Below, piece after piece: positions 8,236 to 15,850 of a stretch of DNA of 64,000 nt. The stretch covers positions 186,001 to 250,000 of the forward strand of contig JBBDYN010000053.1 in NCBI GenBank assembly GCA_040901465.1. The letters run 5' to 3'. The translations under genes were made by a program, and so were the position numbers. Positions within the stretch are counted from its first letter, which is position 1. Every line of letters begins with the position of its first letter. The notes below the pieces were generated by a model. It did not search any database, was not told the origin of the DNA, and was given only the letters and a program-made list of their open reading frames with translations. This DNA is from JAUSIF01 sp040901465 (GTDB lineage Bacteria > Pseudomonadota > Alphaproteobacteria > Rhizobiales > Xanthobacteraceae).

Positions 8236-8712
8236 ATGGCGCTCGAAGACGACATCGCCTTTCTCGGCCGCATTCCGACGTTTCGCGTTCTCGGCCGGGA
8301 AGCGCTCCGGATTCTGGCGATCAGCGCCGAGTCGATGCACGTGCACGGCGGCGAACTCCTGTTCGAAGAAGGCGAACCCGCGGACAGCGGCTATGTCGTG
8401 GTCTACGGTGCCGTCGAACTCAAGGGCACGCGTGACCGCAACACCGGCGGCAGCGCGGTCGCGCGCGCCGGTACGCTGATCGGTGAGACGGCATTGATCG
8501 TCGATACGTTGCGCCCGGCGACCGCAACGGCACTCGAGCCCACGGGATTGCTGCGAATTCCGCGCGGCGTATTCCTGCGCATGTTGGAAGGCGAGCCGAA
8601 GTCGGCGGTGGCGCTCCGGAAAATGATGTCAGGGCGGCTCGAAGCGACGCTCGGCGAGCTCGATCTTGTGGCGCCTTTGTTCGAAGACACGCGCGAACAG
8701 GACGGCGACTAG
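8236..8712 (+). CDS. Stand-alone cyclic-nucleotide-binding (Crp-like) domain protein
   Basis: 158 residues covering one cNMP-binding beta-roll and its C-terminal helix. The fold is indicated by FEEGEPADSGYVVVYGAVEL, GTLIGETALI (phosphate-binding cassette region) and RPATATALEPTGLLRI. The cassette has Gly-Glu-Thr-Ala and an Arg at RPATA, compatible with nucleotide binding. There is no helix-turn-helix, so it is not a DNA-binding Crp/Fnr factor. It sits 2 bases after the response regulator stop and is presumably its partner. Its stop codon overlaps the end of the xthA remnant on the other strand. Function beyond ligand sensing is inference. Confidence 0.85.
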   Translation: MALEDDIAFLGRIPTFRVLGREALRILAISAESMHVHGGELLFEEGEPADSGYVVVYGAVELKGTRDRNTGGSAVARAGTLIGETALIVDTLRPATATALEPTGLLRIPRGVFLRMLEGEPKSAVALRKMMSGRLEATLGELDLVAPLFEDTREQDGD

Positions 8713-8873
8713 AGTTCGAAAGCGGCACTTGCCGGCACGTGGTCGGATGGGCGAACCCAGCCGCGAGTTCCCGTGCACAACTGGTGCGGCGCGTGGCGGG
8801 CGAGAAAGCGCTCGACCTGCGGAAAGCGCAAGCGGACCGAATTGATGTTCCAGGGGGCGACGGTGAAGCGCAT
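8709..8873 (-). pseudogene. xthA: Exodeoxyribonuclease III (xthA) N-terminal remnant
   Basis: The 54-codon frame begins MRFTVAPWNINSVRLRFPQ followed by VERFLARHAP, which matches the start of ExoIII/XthA (normally about 265 residues and starting like MRIATWNINSVRLR). After about residue 33 the sequence leaves the family and stops after about 20 unrelated residues. The catalytic Glu, Asp and His motifs are all missing. It lies between lolA and the cNMP-binding gene, where I recall an intact xthA in related genomes, so this looks like a deletion that removed most of the gene. A functional short peptide is unlikely. Confidence 0.8.
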
Positions 8874-8908
8874 GAAAGGGCGAATGATCGCGACGGCGGC
8901 CGCGATCG

Positions 8909-9754
8909 TCAATTGGGCGTCGGCAGCATGCGCTGATAGTCGATTTTGAACAGTGCCGGATTGGGCTTTTGCTTCTGGTCGAGATTATAGACGGCGATCG
9001 TGGTGTCGTAACCCTGCGGATCGGTGACGGTCCACTGCTTGAGTTGCGCGTCCTTGGCGCCGAACATGATCATCAGGCGGTGCGTGCCGACGACCGGATG
9101 CTTCTCCTCGATCACGACCGTGATGAAGAGATCGTCTTGATAGACTCCGACCACGCTGGAGTCCTTGAAGAGATCGAGCTTCTCGGCCAGCAAAAAGCGC
9201 AGCGGCGTCTGCGAGAGCGGATAGAGATCCTGGGTGGCGAGCTTGCGGTCGCGCACGGCGATCGAGCTGCCATCGGAAATCAACTCGACGGGGCTCGGTG
9301 CGTCGTAGTCGAAGCGAACCTTCCCCGGCTTCTGCAAGTAGAATTCGCCTTCGGCGCGGCGGCCGTCGGGGCCGACCTGCACGAAGTTTCCGATCAGCGT
9401 GTTGATGGAATTGAAATAAGAGTTGATGCGCTCGACCGTATTGCGCTGGGCGCCGTCGAAGTTCGCGCCCTTGGCAGGCTGAACCGGAACGGGCGGGGAC
9501 GCGGCGGGCGGGATCGCAACACCGGCGGGCAATGTCGCGGCGGCTGTGATCGTCGGCGGCGCGGCTGCCTGGGGAAGGGAACCTTCCTTCGGCAGCGGCG
9601 GCAGCGGCGGCATTGGAACCACCGCCGGAAAGGGCTTGCTCGGCGGCACCGCAGGCGCCGCCTGGGCGGAAAGCGCCGTGGGAACGAGCAGGATCGCAGC
9701 GCTGAAAAGCCCGGCCTGCGTCGCCGTCAAAGCGCGTGCGATGCTTCGACGCAT
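8909..9754 (-). CDS. lolA: Outer-membrane lipoprotein carrier protein LolA family, with Pro-rich N-terminal linker
   Basis: Periplasmic chaperone that ferries lipoproteins from the inner membrane to the outer membrane. The start at 9754 (MRRSIARAL) follows a strong GGAGGAGAG. A signal peptide ending near SAQA is visible at about residue 31. A proline/alanine-rich linker (about 35-95) follows, then the LolA domain from about 100: NSYFNSINTLIGNFVQVGPDGRR, FYLQKPGKVRFDYD and DLFITVVIEEKHPVVG are typical. The 281 residues exceed classic LolA (about 200) because of the linker. It is probably co-transcribed with ftsK, which ends 87 bases upstream. Confidence 0.88.
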   Translation of the reverse strand: MRRSIARALTATQAGLFSAAILLVPTALSAQAAPAVPPSKPFPAVVPMPPLPPLPKEGSLPQAAAPPTITAAATLPAGVAIPPAASPPVPVQPAKGANFDGAQRNTVERINSYFNSINTLIGNFVQVGPDGRRAEGEFYLQKPGKVRFDYDAPSPVELISDGSSIAVRDRKLATQDLYPLSQTPLRFLLAEKLDLFKDSSVVGVYQDDLFITVVIEEKHPVVGTHRLMIMFGAKDAQLKQWTVTDPQGYDTTIAVYNLDQKQKPNPALFKIDYQRMLPTPN

Positions 9755-9841
9755 GCTCTCCTCCAAGGGAAGCGAAACTGCGTGGTCCGACAGTCCGGCT
9801 AGTCCGACGCTGTGGCGATTTGGCGACAAGGGTACCGCTCG

Positions 9842-12259
9842 TCAATAGGCTTCTTCGCGGCCTTCGACCAGGATTTCGCGCTTTCCGGCGTGATTGGCCG
9901 GACCGACGATGCCTTCCTTCTCCATGCGCTCGATGATGGAGGCGGCCCGGTTATAGCCGATCTGCAGGCGGCGCTGCACATAGCTGGTCGATGCTTTGCG
10001 GTCGCGCAGCACGACGGCGACGGCTTTCTGGTAGAGTTCGCCGCCCTCGTCGCCGAAGGCGCCCTTGTCGAATACGACGCCGCCCGCCTCGTCCTCTTCG
10101 GGCTCGGCGGTGACCGCCTCGAGATATTCCGGCGTGCCCTGTTCCTTGAGATGGTCGACGACGCGCTCGACCTCGCGGTCGGACACGAAGGGACCGTGTA
10201 CGCGGGAAATGCGCCCGCCGCCCGCCATATAGAGCATATCGCCTTGGCCGAGCAGCTGCTCCGCGCCCTGCTCGCCCAAGATGGTGCGGCTGTCGATCTT
10301 CGAGGTCACCTGGAACGAGACGCGAGTCGGGAAGTTCGCCTTGATCGTGCCGGTGATGACGTCGACGGAGGGGCGCTGCGTCGCCATGACGAGATGGATG
10401 CCGGCGGCGCGTGCCATTTGGGAGAGGCGCTGGATCGCGCCTTCGATGTCCTTGCCGGCGACCATCATGAGGTCGGCCATCTCGTCGACCACGACGACGA
10501 GGAAGGGGAGCGGATCGAGATCCATCTCCTGCTTCTCGTAGATCGCCTCGCCGGTCTCCTTGTCAAAGCCGGTTTGCACGGTGCGGATGATCGACTCGCC
10601 CTTCTCTCGCGCCTCGGCCAGCCGCACATTGAAGCCCTCGATATTGCGCACGCCGAGCTTCGACATTTTCTTGTAGCGCTCCTCCATCTCACGCACCGCC
10701 CACTTGAGCGCGATGATGGCCTTGCGCGGATCGGTCACGACCGGCGACAGCAAATGCGGAATGCCGTCATAGACCGAGAGTTCGAGCATCTTGGGATCGA
10801 TCAGGATCAACCGGCACTCCTCTGGCTTGTAGTGGTAGAGGAGCGACAAGATCATCGTGTTGATCGCGACCGACTTGCCGGACCCGGTGGTGCCGGCGAT
10901 CAGCAAGTGCGGCATGCGCGCGAGATCGACGATCACCGGCTCGCCGCCGATGGTCTTGCCGAGGCAAAGCGGGAGCGACGCCTCGGAACGTTCGAACGCC
11001 GGCTGCGAGAGGAGCTCGCGAAGCACCACCTTATCGCGGCGCGGATTGGGCAACTCGATGCCGATCGCGTTACGGCCGGGGACGACGGCGACGCGCGCGG
11101 AGACCGCGCTCATGGAGCGGGCGATGTCGTCGGCGAGACCGATCACGCGCGAAGACTTGATGCCCGGCGCTGGTTCGAGTTCGTAGAGTGTCACGACCGG
11201 GCCGGGCCTGACATTCACGATCTCGCCTTGCACGCCGAAGTCCTTCAGCACGCTCTCGAGCTGGCGCGCATTTTCTTCGAGCGCCGCCTGCGAAAGTGCG
11301 GGCGCGCGCTCGCGCGGCGCCGCGGAAAGCAGGTCGAGTGGCGGAAACTCCCAGCGCCCGCGGCGCGCGCGCGGCGCAGGACGGCGGCGGGGCACTGTGC
11401 GCCGGCGCGGTGAGCGGCGGTCGTCGTCGGCGTCTTCGATGTCGTCGTCGTAGATTTCGTTGGACGAATGCTCCGTGCCGGCGAGGGTCGGCTCACGCCG
11501 GGGGGCGACAGGCAATGGGTCGTGATCGCGGCCGAACGTCTCGCGGAAAATCATGCGCAAGGTGGCGCCGCCGGCAGCACTGCGGCCGGAAAGGCGAGCT
11601 TTCAAGGCGAGGAAGCCATGGGCGAGGGCGCCGAACGAAACCGCCACGCGCCCGGGCCGATCGTTTTCTTCCTCGTCGCTTTCATTCGATGCCGGCACGC
11701 CGACGCCGCAGGCGAGCGAAAGGGCGACCGACGCCAGGGACCCGTAGAAAAGCCCGACATACATGCGAATCTCGGCGGCCAAGGCGTTGCCGATGACGAA
11801 CGAGGGCAGGCGCACGAGGGCGTCGCCGAGGACGCCGCCTAGGCCTGCGGGCAGCGGCCAATTGGGCGACACGGGAAGTGCCGCGACGAAGCCCGCGCAG
11901 AAAATCACGCCAAGGATCCAGCCGGCGAGACGAATTTTCACGCGCGAGGCGGCGCGGTGCGTGACGAACTGCCAGCCCCAAACGGCGGCCGGAAGAATCG
12001 CGGCGAGGGCGGCGATGCCGAACATCTGCATCAGGAAATCGGCGACCACGGCGCCGGGCCGGCCGAGCCAGTTTTTCAGCGCTGCGTCGGTCGCATGATT
12101 GAAACTCGGGTCCTGCACCGACCAAGTCGCGAGTGCGACGATGATCGCGATCGACCCGGCGACGAGGGCGAGCCCGCCGAGTTCGGCGAGACGGCGGCGC
12201 AACATGGAGAGGATGTCCTCCGGCAGGAGGTGAAAGGTGCGGGTCGAGGTCATGCGCAT
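9842..12259 (-). CDS. ftsK: DNA translocase FtsK
   Basis: Septal ATP-driven motor that clears chromosome dimers and coordinates XerCD recombination. The 805 residues show an N-terminal membrane part with about four transmembrane helices (residues 25-185), a charged linker with Asp- and Arg-rich runs (about 270-310), then the RecA-like motor. Walker A (GTTGSGKS) is near residue 456; ATQRPSVDVITG and ILGEQGAEQLLGQGDMLYM are typical. The C-terminal gamma winged helix (STSYVQRRLQIGYNRAASI) should read KOPS sequences. The linker is short, as usual in alphaproteobacteria. It lies 26 bases after the aminotransferase gene and upstream of lolA. Confidence 0.97.
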   Translation of the reverse strand: MRMTSTRTFHLLPEDILSMLRRRLAELGGLALVAGSIAIIVALATWSVQDPSFNHATDAALKNWLGRPGAVVADFLMQMFGIAALAAILPAAVWGWQFVTHRAASRVKIRLAGWILGVIFCAGFVAALPVSPNWPLPAGLGGVLGDALVRLPSFVIGNALAAEIRMYVGLFYGSLASVALSLACGVGVPASNESDEEENDRPGRVAVSFGALAHGFLALKARLSGRSAAGGATLRMIFRETFGRDHDPLPVAPRREPTLAGTEHSSNEIYDDDIEDADDDRRSPRRRTVPRRRPAPRARRGRWEFPPLDLLSAAPRERAPALSQAALEENARQLESVLKDFGVQGEIVNVRPGPVVTLYELEPAPGIKSSRVIGLADDIARSMSAVSARVAVVPGRNAIGIELPNPRRDKVVLRELLSQPAFERSEASLPLCLGKTIGGEPVIVDLARMPHLLIAGTTGSGKSVAINTMILSLLYHYKPEECRLILIDPKMLELSVYDGIPHLLSPVVTDPRKAIIALKWAVREMEERYKKMSKLGVRNIEGFNVRLAEAREKGESIIRTVQTGFDKETGEAIYEKQEMDLDPLPFLVVVVDEMADLMMVAGKDIEGAIQRLSQMARAAGIHLVMATQRPSVDVITGTIKANFPTRVSFQVTSKIDSRTILGEQGAEQLLGQGDMLYMAGGGRISRVHGPFVSDREVERVVDHLKEQGTPEYLEAVTAEPEEDEAGGVVFDKGAFGDEGGELYQKAVAVVLRDRKASTSYVQRRLQIGYNRAASIIERMEKEGIVGPANHAGKREILVEGREEAY

Positions 12260-12285
12260 GGCGGTCGCTCCGGACTTCTAATCGG

Positions 12286-13500
12286 TCAGCCGTAAAATTC
12301 GACGAGGCGGCGGAGCGCCGCCTCGGTCGTCTTGAGGTCGTCGACGAGGGCCGCGCGCACGTAGCCGGCGCCGGGATTGCTTCCGTCGGGCGCCTCGTGC
12401 GCGAGGTAACTGCCGGGCACGACGCGAAGCCCCGAGTCGCGCCAAAGTTCGAGAGCGGCGGTTTCGTCGTCTTCGAATCTCGTCACGTCAAGCCAGAGAA
12501 AGAATCCGCCGTCGGGGCGGCGATAATGGAAGCGAGCGCCGAGAATGTCGTCGGCGAGGTCGAACTTGGCGCGATAGAGGCGGCGGTTTTCCTCGACGTG
12601 GGATTCATCTCCGTACGCCGCGACGGCCACTTCCTGAATCGGTTGCGGAACTTGAGGCGCTGCGACGTTGCGTAGCTCCATGTATGCAGCGAGAAACCTC
12701 GGATCGCCCGCGGCAAAGCCGCAACGCAAACCAGGCAGACTCGAGCGCTTCGACAGGGAATTGAAGGAAAGAATTCCGTCGAAAGACTTGCCGGCGACTT
12801 CGAGAATCCCCGGCGGCGGCGCGTTCTTGAGCCAGATTTCGGAATAACATTCGTCCGCGAAAATTAGCGCGCCGTGTGCACGCGCGCGTTCAAGGAGGCG
12901 GGCGAGCGCCTCGCTCGAGAGCACCGCTCCTTGCGGGTTCGCGGGCGAGCAGAGATAGATCGCAACGGTGCGATCGAGGAGTTCGTCGGAGAGCGCGTCG
13001 TAGTCGGGCAGGAAACCGGTCGCGCGCGTCGCCGGCAGCGCAACCGGCTCGCAACCCGCGGCTTCGGCGCCGGCGAAATAGGCCATGTAAAAAGGATTGG
13101 GGAACAGGATCGCCGGCTTGCCGCGGCGCGGACCGACGAAGCGGCGCGCGGCGATGGCGGCGAGGAACAGTCCTTCGCGGCTCCCGTTCAGCACGATCAC
13201 TTCGCTCGCAGGGTCGACGGCGCGCGCGAGGCGATAGCGTTGGTTGAGCCAATAGGCGACCGCGATGCGAAAGGACTCGGTGCCGCGCGTCATCGGATAG
13301 CGGCCGAAGCCCGAAAGGTTGTCGGTGAGGATCGGACCGACGAAGGCCGGCATCGCGTGGTGCGGCTCGCCGACCGACAGATTGATGGGCGGCTTTCCCG
13401 GCTCGGCGCCGGTCAGCAATTCGGTGAGGCGAACGAAGCCGGAGCGGCCGGCGGCGCTCGCCCCCGGACCCCGTCGTTCGGCGCGACCGCCCTTGGCCAT
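12286..13500 (-). CDS. Class I/II PLP-dependent aminotransferase
   Basis: Fold-type I aminotransferase of 404 residues. Visible landmarks are NLSVGEPHHAMP near the N-terminus, NGSREGLFLAA, NPFYMAYFAGAEAAG, LCSPANPQGAVL, FADECYSEIW (Asp-x-x-Tyr for the pyridine ring), and SFNSLSKRSSLPGLRCGF, whose Lys forms the Schiff base. The closest functional style is the succinyldiaminopimelate/DapC-like group, which would place it in lysine and peptidoglycan precursor synthesis, but substrate cannot be read from sequence. It is the first gene of a probable ftsK-lolA transcript. The N-terminal 20 residues are low-complexity Gly/Arg. Confidence 0.88.
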   Translation of the reverse strand: MAKGGRAERRGPGASAAGRSGFVRLTELLTGAEPGKPPINLSVGEPHHAMPAFVGPILTDNLSGFGRYPMTRGTESFRIAVAYWLNQRYRLARAVDPASEVIVLNGSREGLFLAAIAARRFVGPRRGKPAILFPNPFYMAYFAGAEAAGCEPVALPATRATGFLPDYDALSDELLDRTVAIYLCSPANPQGAVLSSEALARLLERARAHGALIFADECYSEIWLKNAPPPGILEVAGKSFDGILSFNSLSKRSSLPGLRCGFAAGDPRFLAAYMELRNVAAPQVPQPIQEVAVAAYGDESHVEENRRLYRAKFDLADDILGARFHYRRPDGGFFLWLDVTRFEDDETAALELWRDSGLRVVPGSYLAHEAPDGSNPGAGYVRAALVDDLKTTEAALRRLVEFYG

Positions 13501-13586
13501 GCTCGCTACACCCGCGTACTCACTCGAACCCGAGCAGACCTTAGAAAGAGCGGGTTAAGGGGCGATTAACCATCGTGAAATGCAGA

Positions 13587-13613
13587 AAGCCCCGGCCGAG
13601 TGGGCCGGGGCTT
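13587..13613 (-). terminator. Intrinsic terminator of the glnK1-amt1 unit
   Basis: Perfect 11-bp stem (AAGCCCCGGCC paired with GGCCGGGGCTT) with a 5-base loop, 40 bases after the amt1 stop on the minus strand. The T tract after the stem is short (TTTC), so termination may be partial. It separates the ammonium module from the aminotransferase-ftsK unit. Confidence 0.75.
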
Positions 13614-13652
13614 CGCTTCGGCGCGGACGGCGCGGGCGCCGCCCGGCAGATC

Positions 13653-15095
13653 CTACATGTTGTAGGCGCGCTCGCCGTGATCGGTGATGTCGAGGCCCTC
13701 GCGTTCGGCCTCGGGCCTATCGCGCAGGCCGATCAGGATGTCGACGATCTTGAAAAGAATCGCCGACCCCACGCCCGACCAAACAAGCGTGATAATCACC
13801 GCCATGAACTGGGCGTACATTTGCGCCGAGAAGCTGTACTCCGCCACGCCGCCGGCGACGTAGTCGTAGATGCCGGTGCCGCCGAGCGCGGGATTGACCA
13901 GGATCCCGGTGCCGAGTGCGCCGATGATGCCGCCGATGCAGTGGACGCCGAATACGTCCAGCGAGTCGTCGTAGCCAAAGGCGTTCTTCACCGTGGTGCA
14001 GAAGAAGAAGCAGACCGCGCCGGCAACGAGCCCAAGGATGAGCGCGCCCATGGCGCCCGCGAAACCCGAGGCCGGAGTTACGGCAACCAGTCCCACAACC
14101 ACTCCTGAGGCGACGCCGAGGAGGCTCGGCTTGCCCTTCACAATCCACTCGACGAACATCCACGACATCCCCGCTGCCGCCGTCGCAACGAAAGTGTTGG
14201 TGAAGGCAACGAGCGCCGAGCCTGCGGCCTCCAGGTTGGAGCCGGCGTTGAAGCCGAACCATCCGAACCACAGCAGGCAGGCGCCGATCATGGTCATGGT
14301 CAGCGAATGCGGCGGCATGATTTCCTTGCCGTAGCCGATACGCTTGCCGACCAGCAGGGCGCCGACGAAGCCCGCGATACCGGAATTGATGTGAACGACG
14401 GTGCCACCGGCGAAGTCGATCGCGCCGAGCTTGAATATGTAGCCGGCGTCGGCGAGCACGCCGTCAAGCGCTTCCTGGGCCGCCGCCTTGCCGCCCGCAT
14501 CAGCCGCGGCGAGCGCTTTGGCCGCCGCATCGATCGCATCGGGACCGGCCCAGTACCAGACCATGTGAGCGATCGGGAAGTAGACGCACGTGATCCAGAG
14601 CGGGATGAACAGTGCGATCGCCGCAAACTTGGTGCGTTCGGCGATCGAACCGAGAAGGAGCGCCGCGGTGATCGCCGCGAACGTCATTTGGAAGAATACA
14701 AACGCCAGCTCGGGAATTGCCACGCCGACCGTAAAGGTCGCCGCCGCCGTGTCCGGCGCGATGCCGGACAGGAAGGCTTTGGAGAAGCCTCCCATGAAAT
14801 CGGATCCGCCGGTGAACGTAAGGCTGTAGCCGTAGATGACCCAGATCAGCAGAACGATGCATTCGGTGTAGAAGATCTGCATCAACATCGACAGCATGTT
14901 CTTGCTGCGAACGAGGCCGCCATAGAACAATGCGAGACCCGGGACCGTCATCACGAGGACGAGCACCGTCGCCGTCATCATCCAGGTGGTGTCGGCCTTG
15001 TCGATCGTCGGTCCCTGAGCAAAAGCGGGTGCGGCAAGCGCGGTTGCCGCGATCAACGCGGGAATGCCCGCGCGTAGCCAGGTCTTAATCGTCAT
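13653..15095 (-). CDS. amt: Ammonium transporter Amt (module 1)
   Basis: Trimeric ammonium channel of the inner membrane. The 480-residue product starts at MTIKTWL (15095) with a signal-like N-terminus ending near AFAQG, then about 11 transmembrane helices. Conserved pore features include DTTWMM, FAGGTVVHINSG (first pore His) and DDSLDVFGVHCIGG (second pore His). A loop of about 35 residues rich in Ala (AAAKALAAADAGGKAAAQEA) lies before the FAGGTVVH helix and accounts for the extra length over Amt2. It is co-transcribed with glnK1 just upstream, the arrangement by which GlnK blocks the channel under nitrogen sufficiency. It ends at the hairpin at 13587. Confidence 0.96.
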   Translation of the reverse strand: MTIKTWLRAGIPALIAATALAAPAFAQGPTIDKADTTWMMTATVLVLVMTVPGLALFYGGLVRSKNMLSMLMQIFYTECIVLLIWVIYGYSLTFTGGSDFMGGFSKAFLSGIAPDTAAATFTVGVAIPELAFVFFQMTFAAITAALLLGSIAERTKFAAIALFIPLWITCVYFPIAHMVWYWAGPDAIDAAAKALAAADAGGKAAAQEALDGVLADAGYIFKLGAIDFAGGTVVHINSGIAGFVGALLVGKRIGYGKEIMPPHSLTMTMIGACLLWFGWFGFNAGSNLEAAGSALVAFTNTFVATAAAGMSWMFVEWIVKGKPSLLGVASGVVVGLVAVTPASGFAGAMGALILGLVAGAVCFFFCTTVKNAFGYDDSLDVFGVHCIGGIIGALGTGILVNPALGGTGIYDYVAGGVAEYSFSAQMYAQFMAVIITLVWSGVGSAILFKIVDILIGLRDRPEAEREGLDITDHGERAYNM

Positions 15096-15135
15096 GGGAG
15101 AGCACTCCGTCGCATAGCTGAAGTCGTTTCGGGAT

Positions 15136-15474
15136 TTAGAGCGCATCGGCGTCGGTCTCGCCGGTGCGAATGCGCACGGCGTGTTCGATCGGATAGACGA
15201 AGATTTTTCCGTCGCCGATCTGGCCAGTCTTGGCGGCCCCGGTGATCGCTGCGATCACTTTCTGGACTAGGTCTGACGCGACCGCGACTTCGACCTTAAG
15301 CTTCGGCAGGAAGTTCACGGCGTACTCGGCGCCGCGATAGATTTCCGTGTGTCCCTTCTGCCGGCCGTAGCCCTTGACCTCGGTGACGGTCAGTCCGTGT
15401 ACGCCGACGCCAGTGAGGGCGTCGCGCACCTCCTCCAGCTTGAACGGCTTGATGATGGCCATGACGATCTTCAT
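15136..15474 (-). CDS. glnK: PII signalling protein GlnK (module 1)
   Basis: Trimeric nitrogen sensor that binds ATP/ADP and 2-oxoglutarate and regulates Amt. The product is 112 residues starting MKIVMAIIKPFKLEEVRDAL; the longer upstream open frame is not PII. The T-loop GRQKGHTEIYRGAEYAVNF carries the uridylylated Tyr51 (second Tyr of YRGAEY), and the C-terminal signature GKIFVYPIEHAVRIRTGE is intact. The amt1 start lies 40 bases downstream. A sigma-54-like promoter about 120 bases upstream suggests NtrC control. Confidence 0.97.
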   Translation of the reverse strand: MKIVMAIIKPFKLEEVRDALTGVGVHGLTVTEVKGYGRQKGHTEIYRGAEYAVNFLPKLKVEVAVASDLVQKVIAAITGAAKTGQIGDGKIFVYPIEHAVRIRTGETDADAL

Positions 15475-15592
15475 GTGGTTCCTGTCCCCGCAAGATCCCG
15501 GCGCGGCGCGAAGCCGCCCAGGGTTTCCAATGGGGCTCGAGCCGCGAGAAGTTCGGAATCGAGCCCCCGGGGCCAAAGCCACACAGACAGGA

Positions 15593-15608
15593 ATCAAACG
15601 GCGTGCCA
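15593..15608 (-). promoter_or_regulatory. Putative sigma-54 (RpoN) promoter of glnK1-amt1
   Basis: On the minus strand the sequence reads TGGCACG, four bases, TTGAT. The -24 element is perfect and the spacing between the GG and the -12 dinucleotide is the required 10 bases. The -12 element has GA instead of GC, one mismatch to consensus. It lies about 120 bases before the glnK1 start, and glnK-amt operons are classic RpoN/NtrC targets. Confidence 0.6.
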
Positions 15609-15792
15609 AGCGGCGGTGCGAAGCTTCAGAGGATTGAGAATGCAGTGCTTTTCGCCCCAGCCGGCAGGCGGCGACGGGGTGTCATGCGAGGTGAGCCCAA
15701 AGAAGCGTCAATTCTGCCCAATCGGTGTGCATGCCACGCAAGCGGCAAGAAACTGATCCTTCAATGAGCAAAATCGATGCGCACGCGCACTG

Positions 15793-15832
15793 AAAAAGAA
15801 AACCGCACGCGCCCGATGGAGCGCGCGCGGTT
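15793..15832 (-). terminator. Intrinsic terminator of the glnK2-amt2 unit
   Basis: Twelve-base arms with one mismatch (AACCGCACGCGC and GCGCGCGCGGTT) around an 8-base loop, followed on the minus strand by a T-rich tract (TTTTCTTTTTC). It lies 18 bases after the amt2 stop and is a strong rho-independent terminator. Confidence 0.85.
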
Positions 15833-15850
15833 CGATAAGCCGCCTCAGTC

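Larger units (their letters stand above)
15475..15850. other. Intergenic region between glnK1 and amt2 (376 bases)
   Basis: No convincing gene is seen here; open frames spanning it run into flanking genes in the wrong frame. It holds the sigma-54-like promoter for glnK1 (15593-15608) and the terminator of the second module (15793-15832). The middle part is less GC-rich and could carry an enhancer site for NtrC, but I could not identify a convincing palindrome. Confidence 0.6.
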
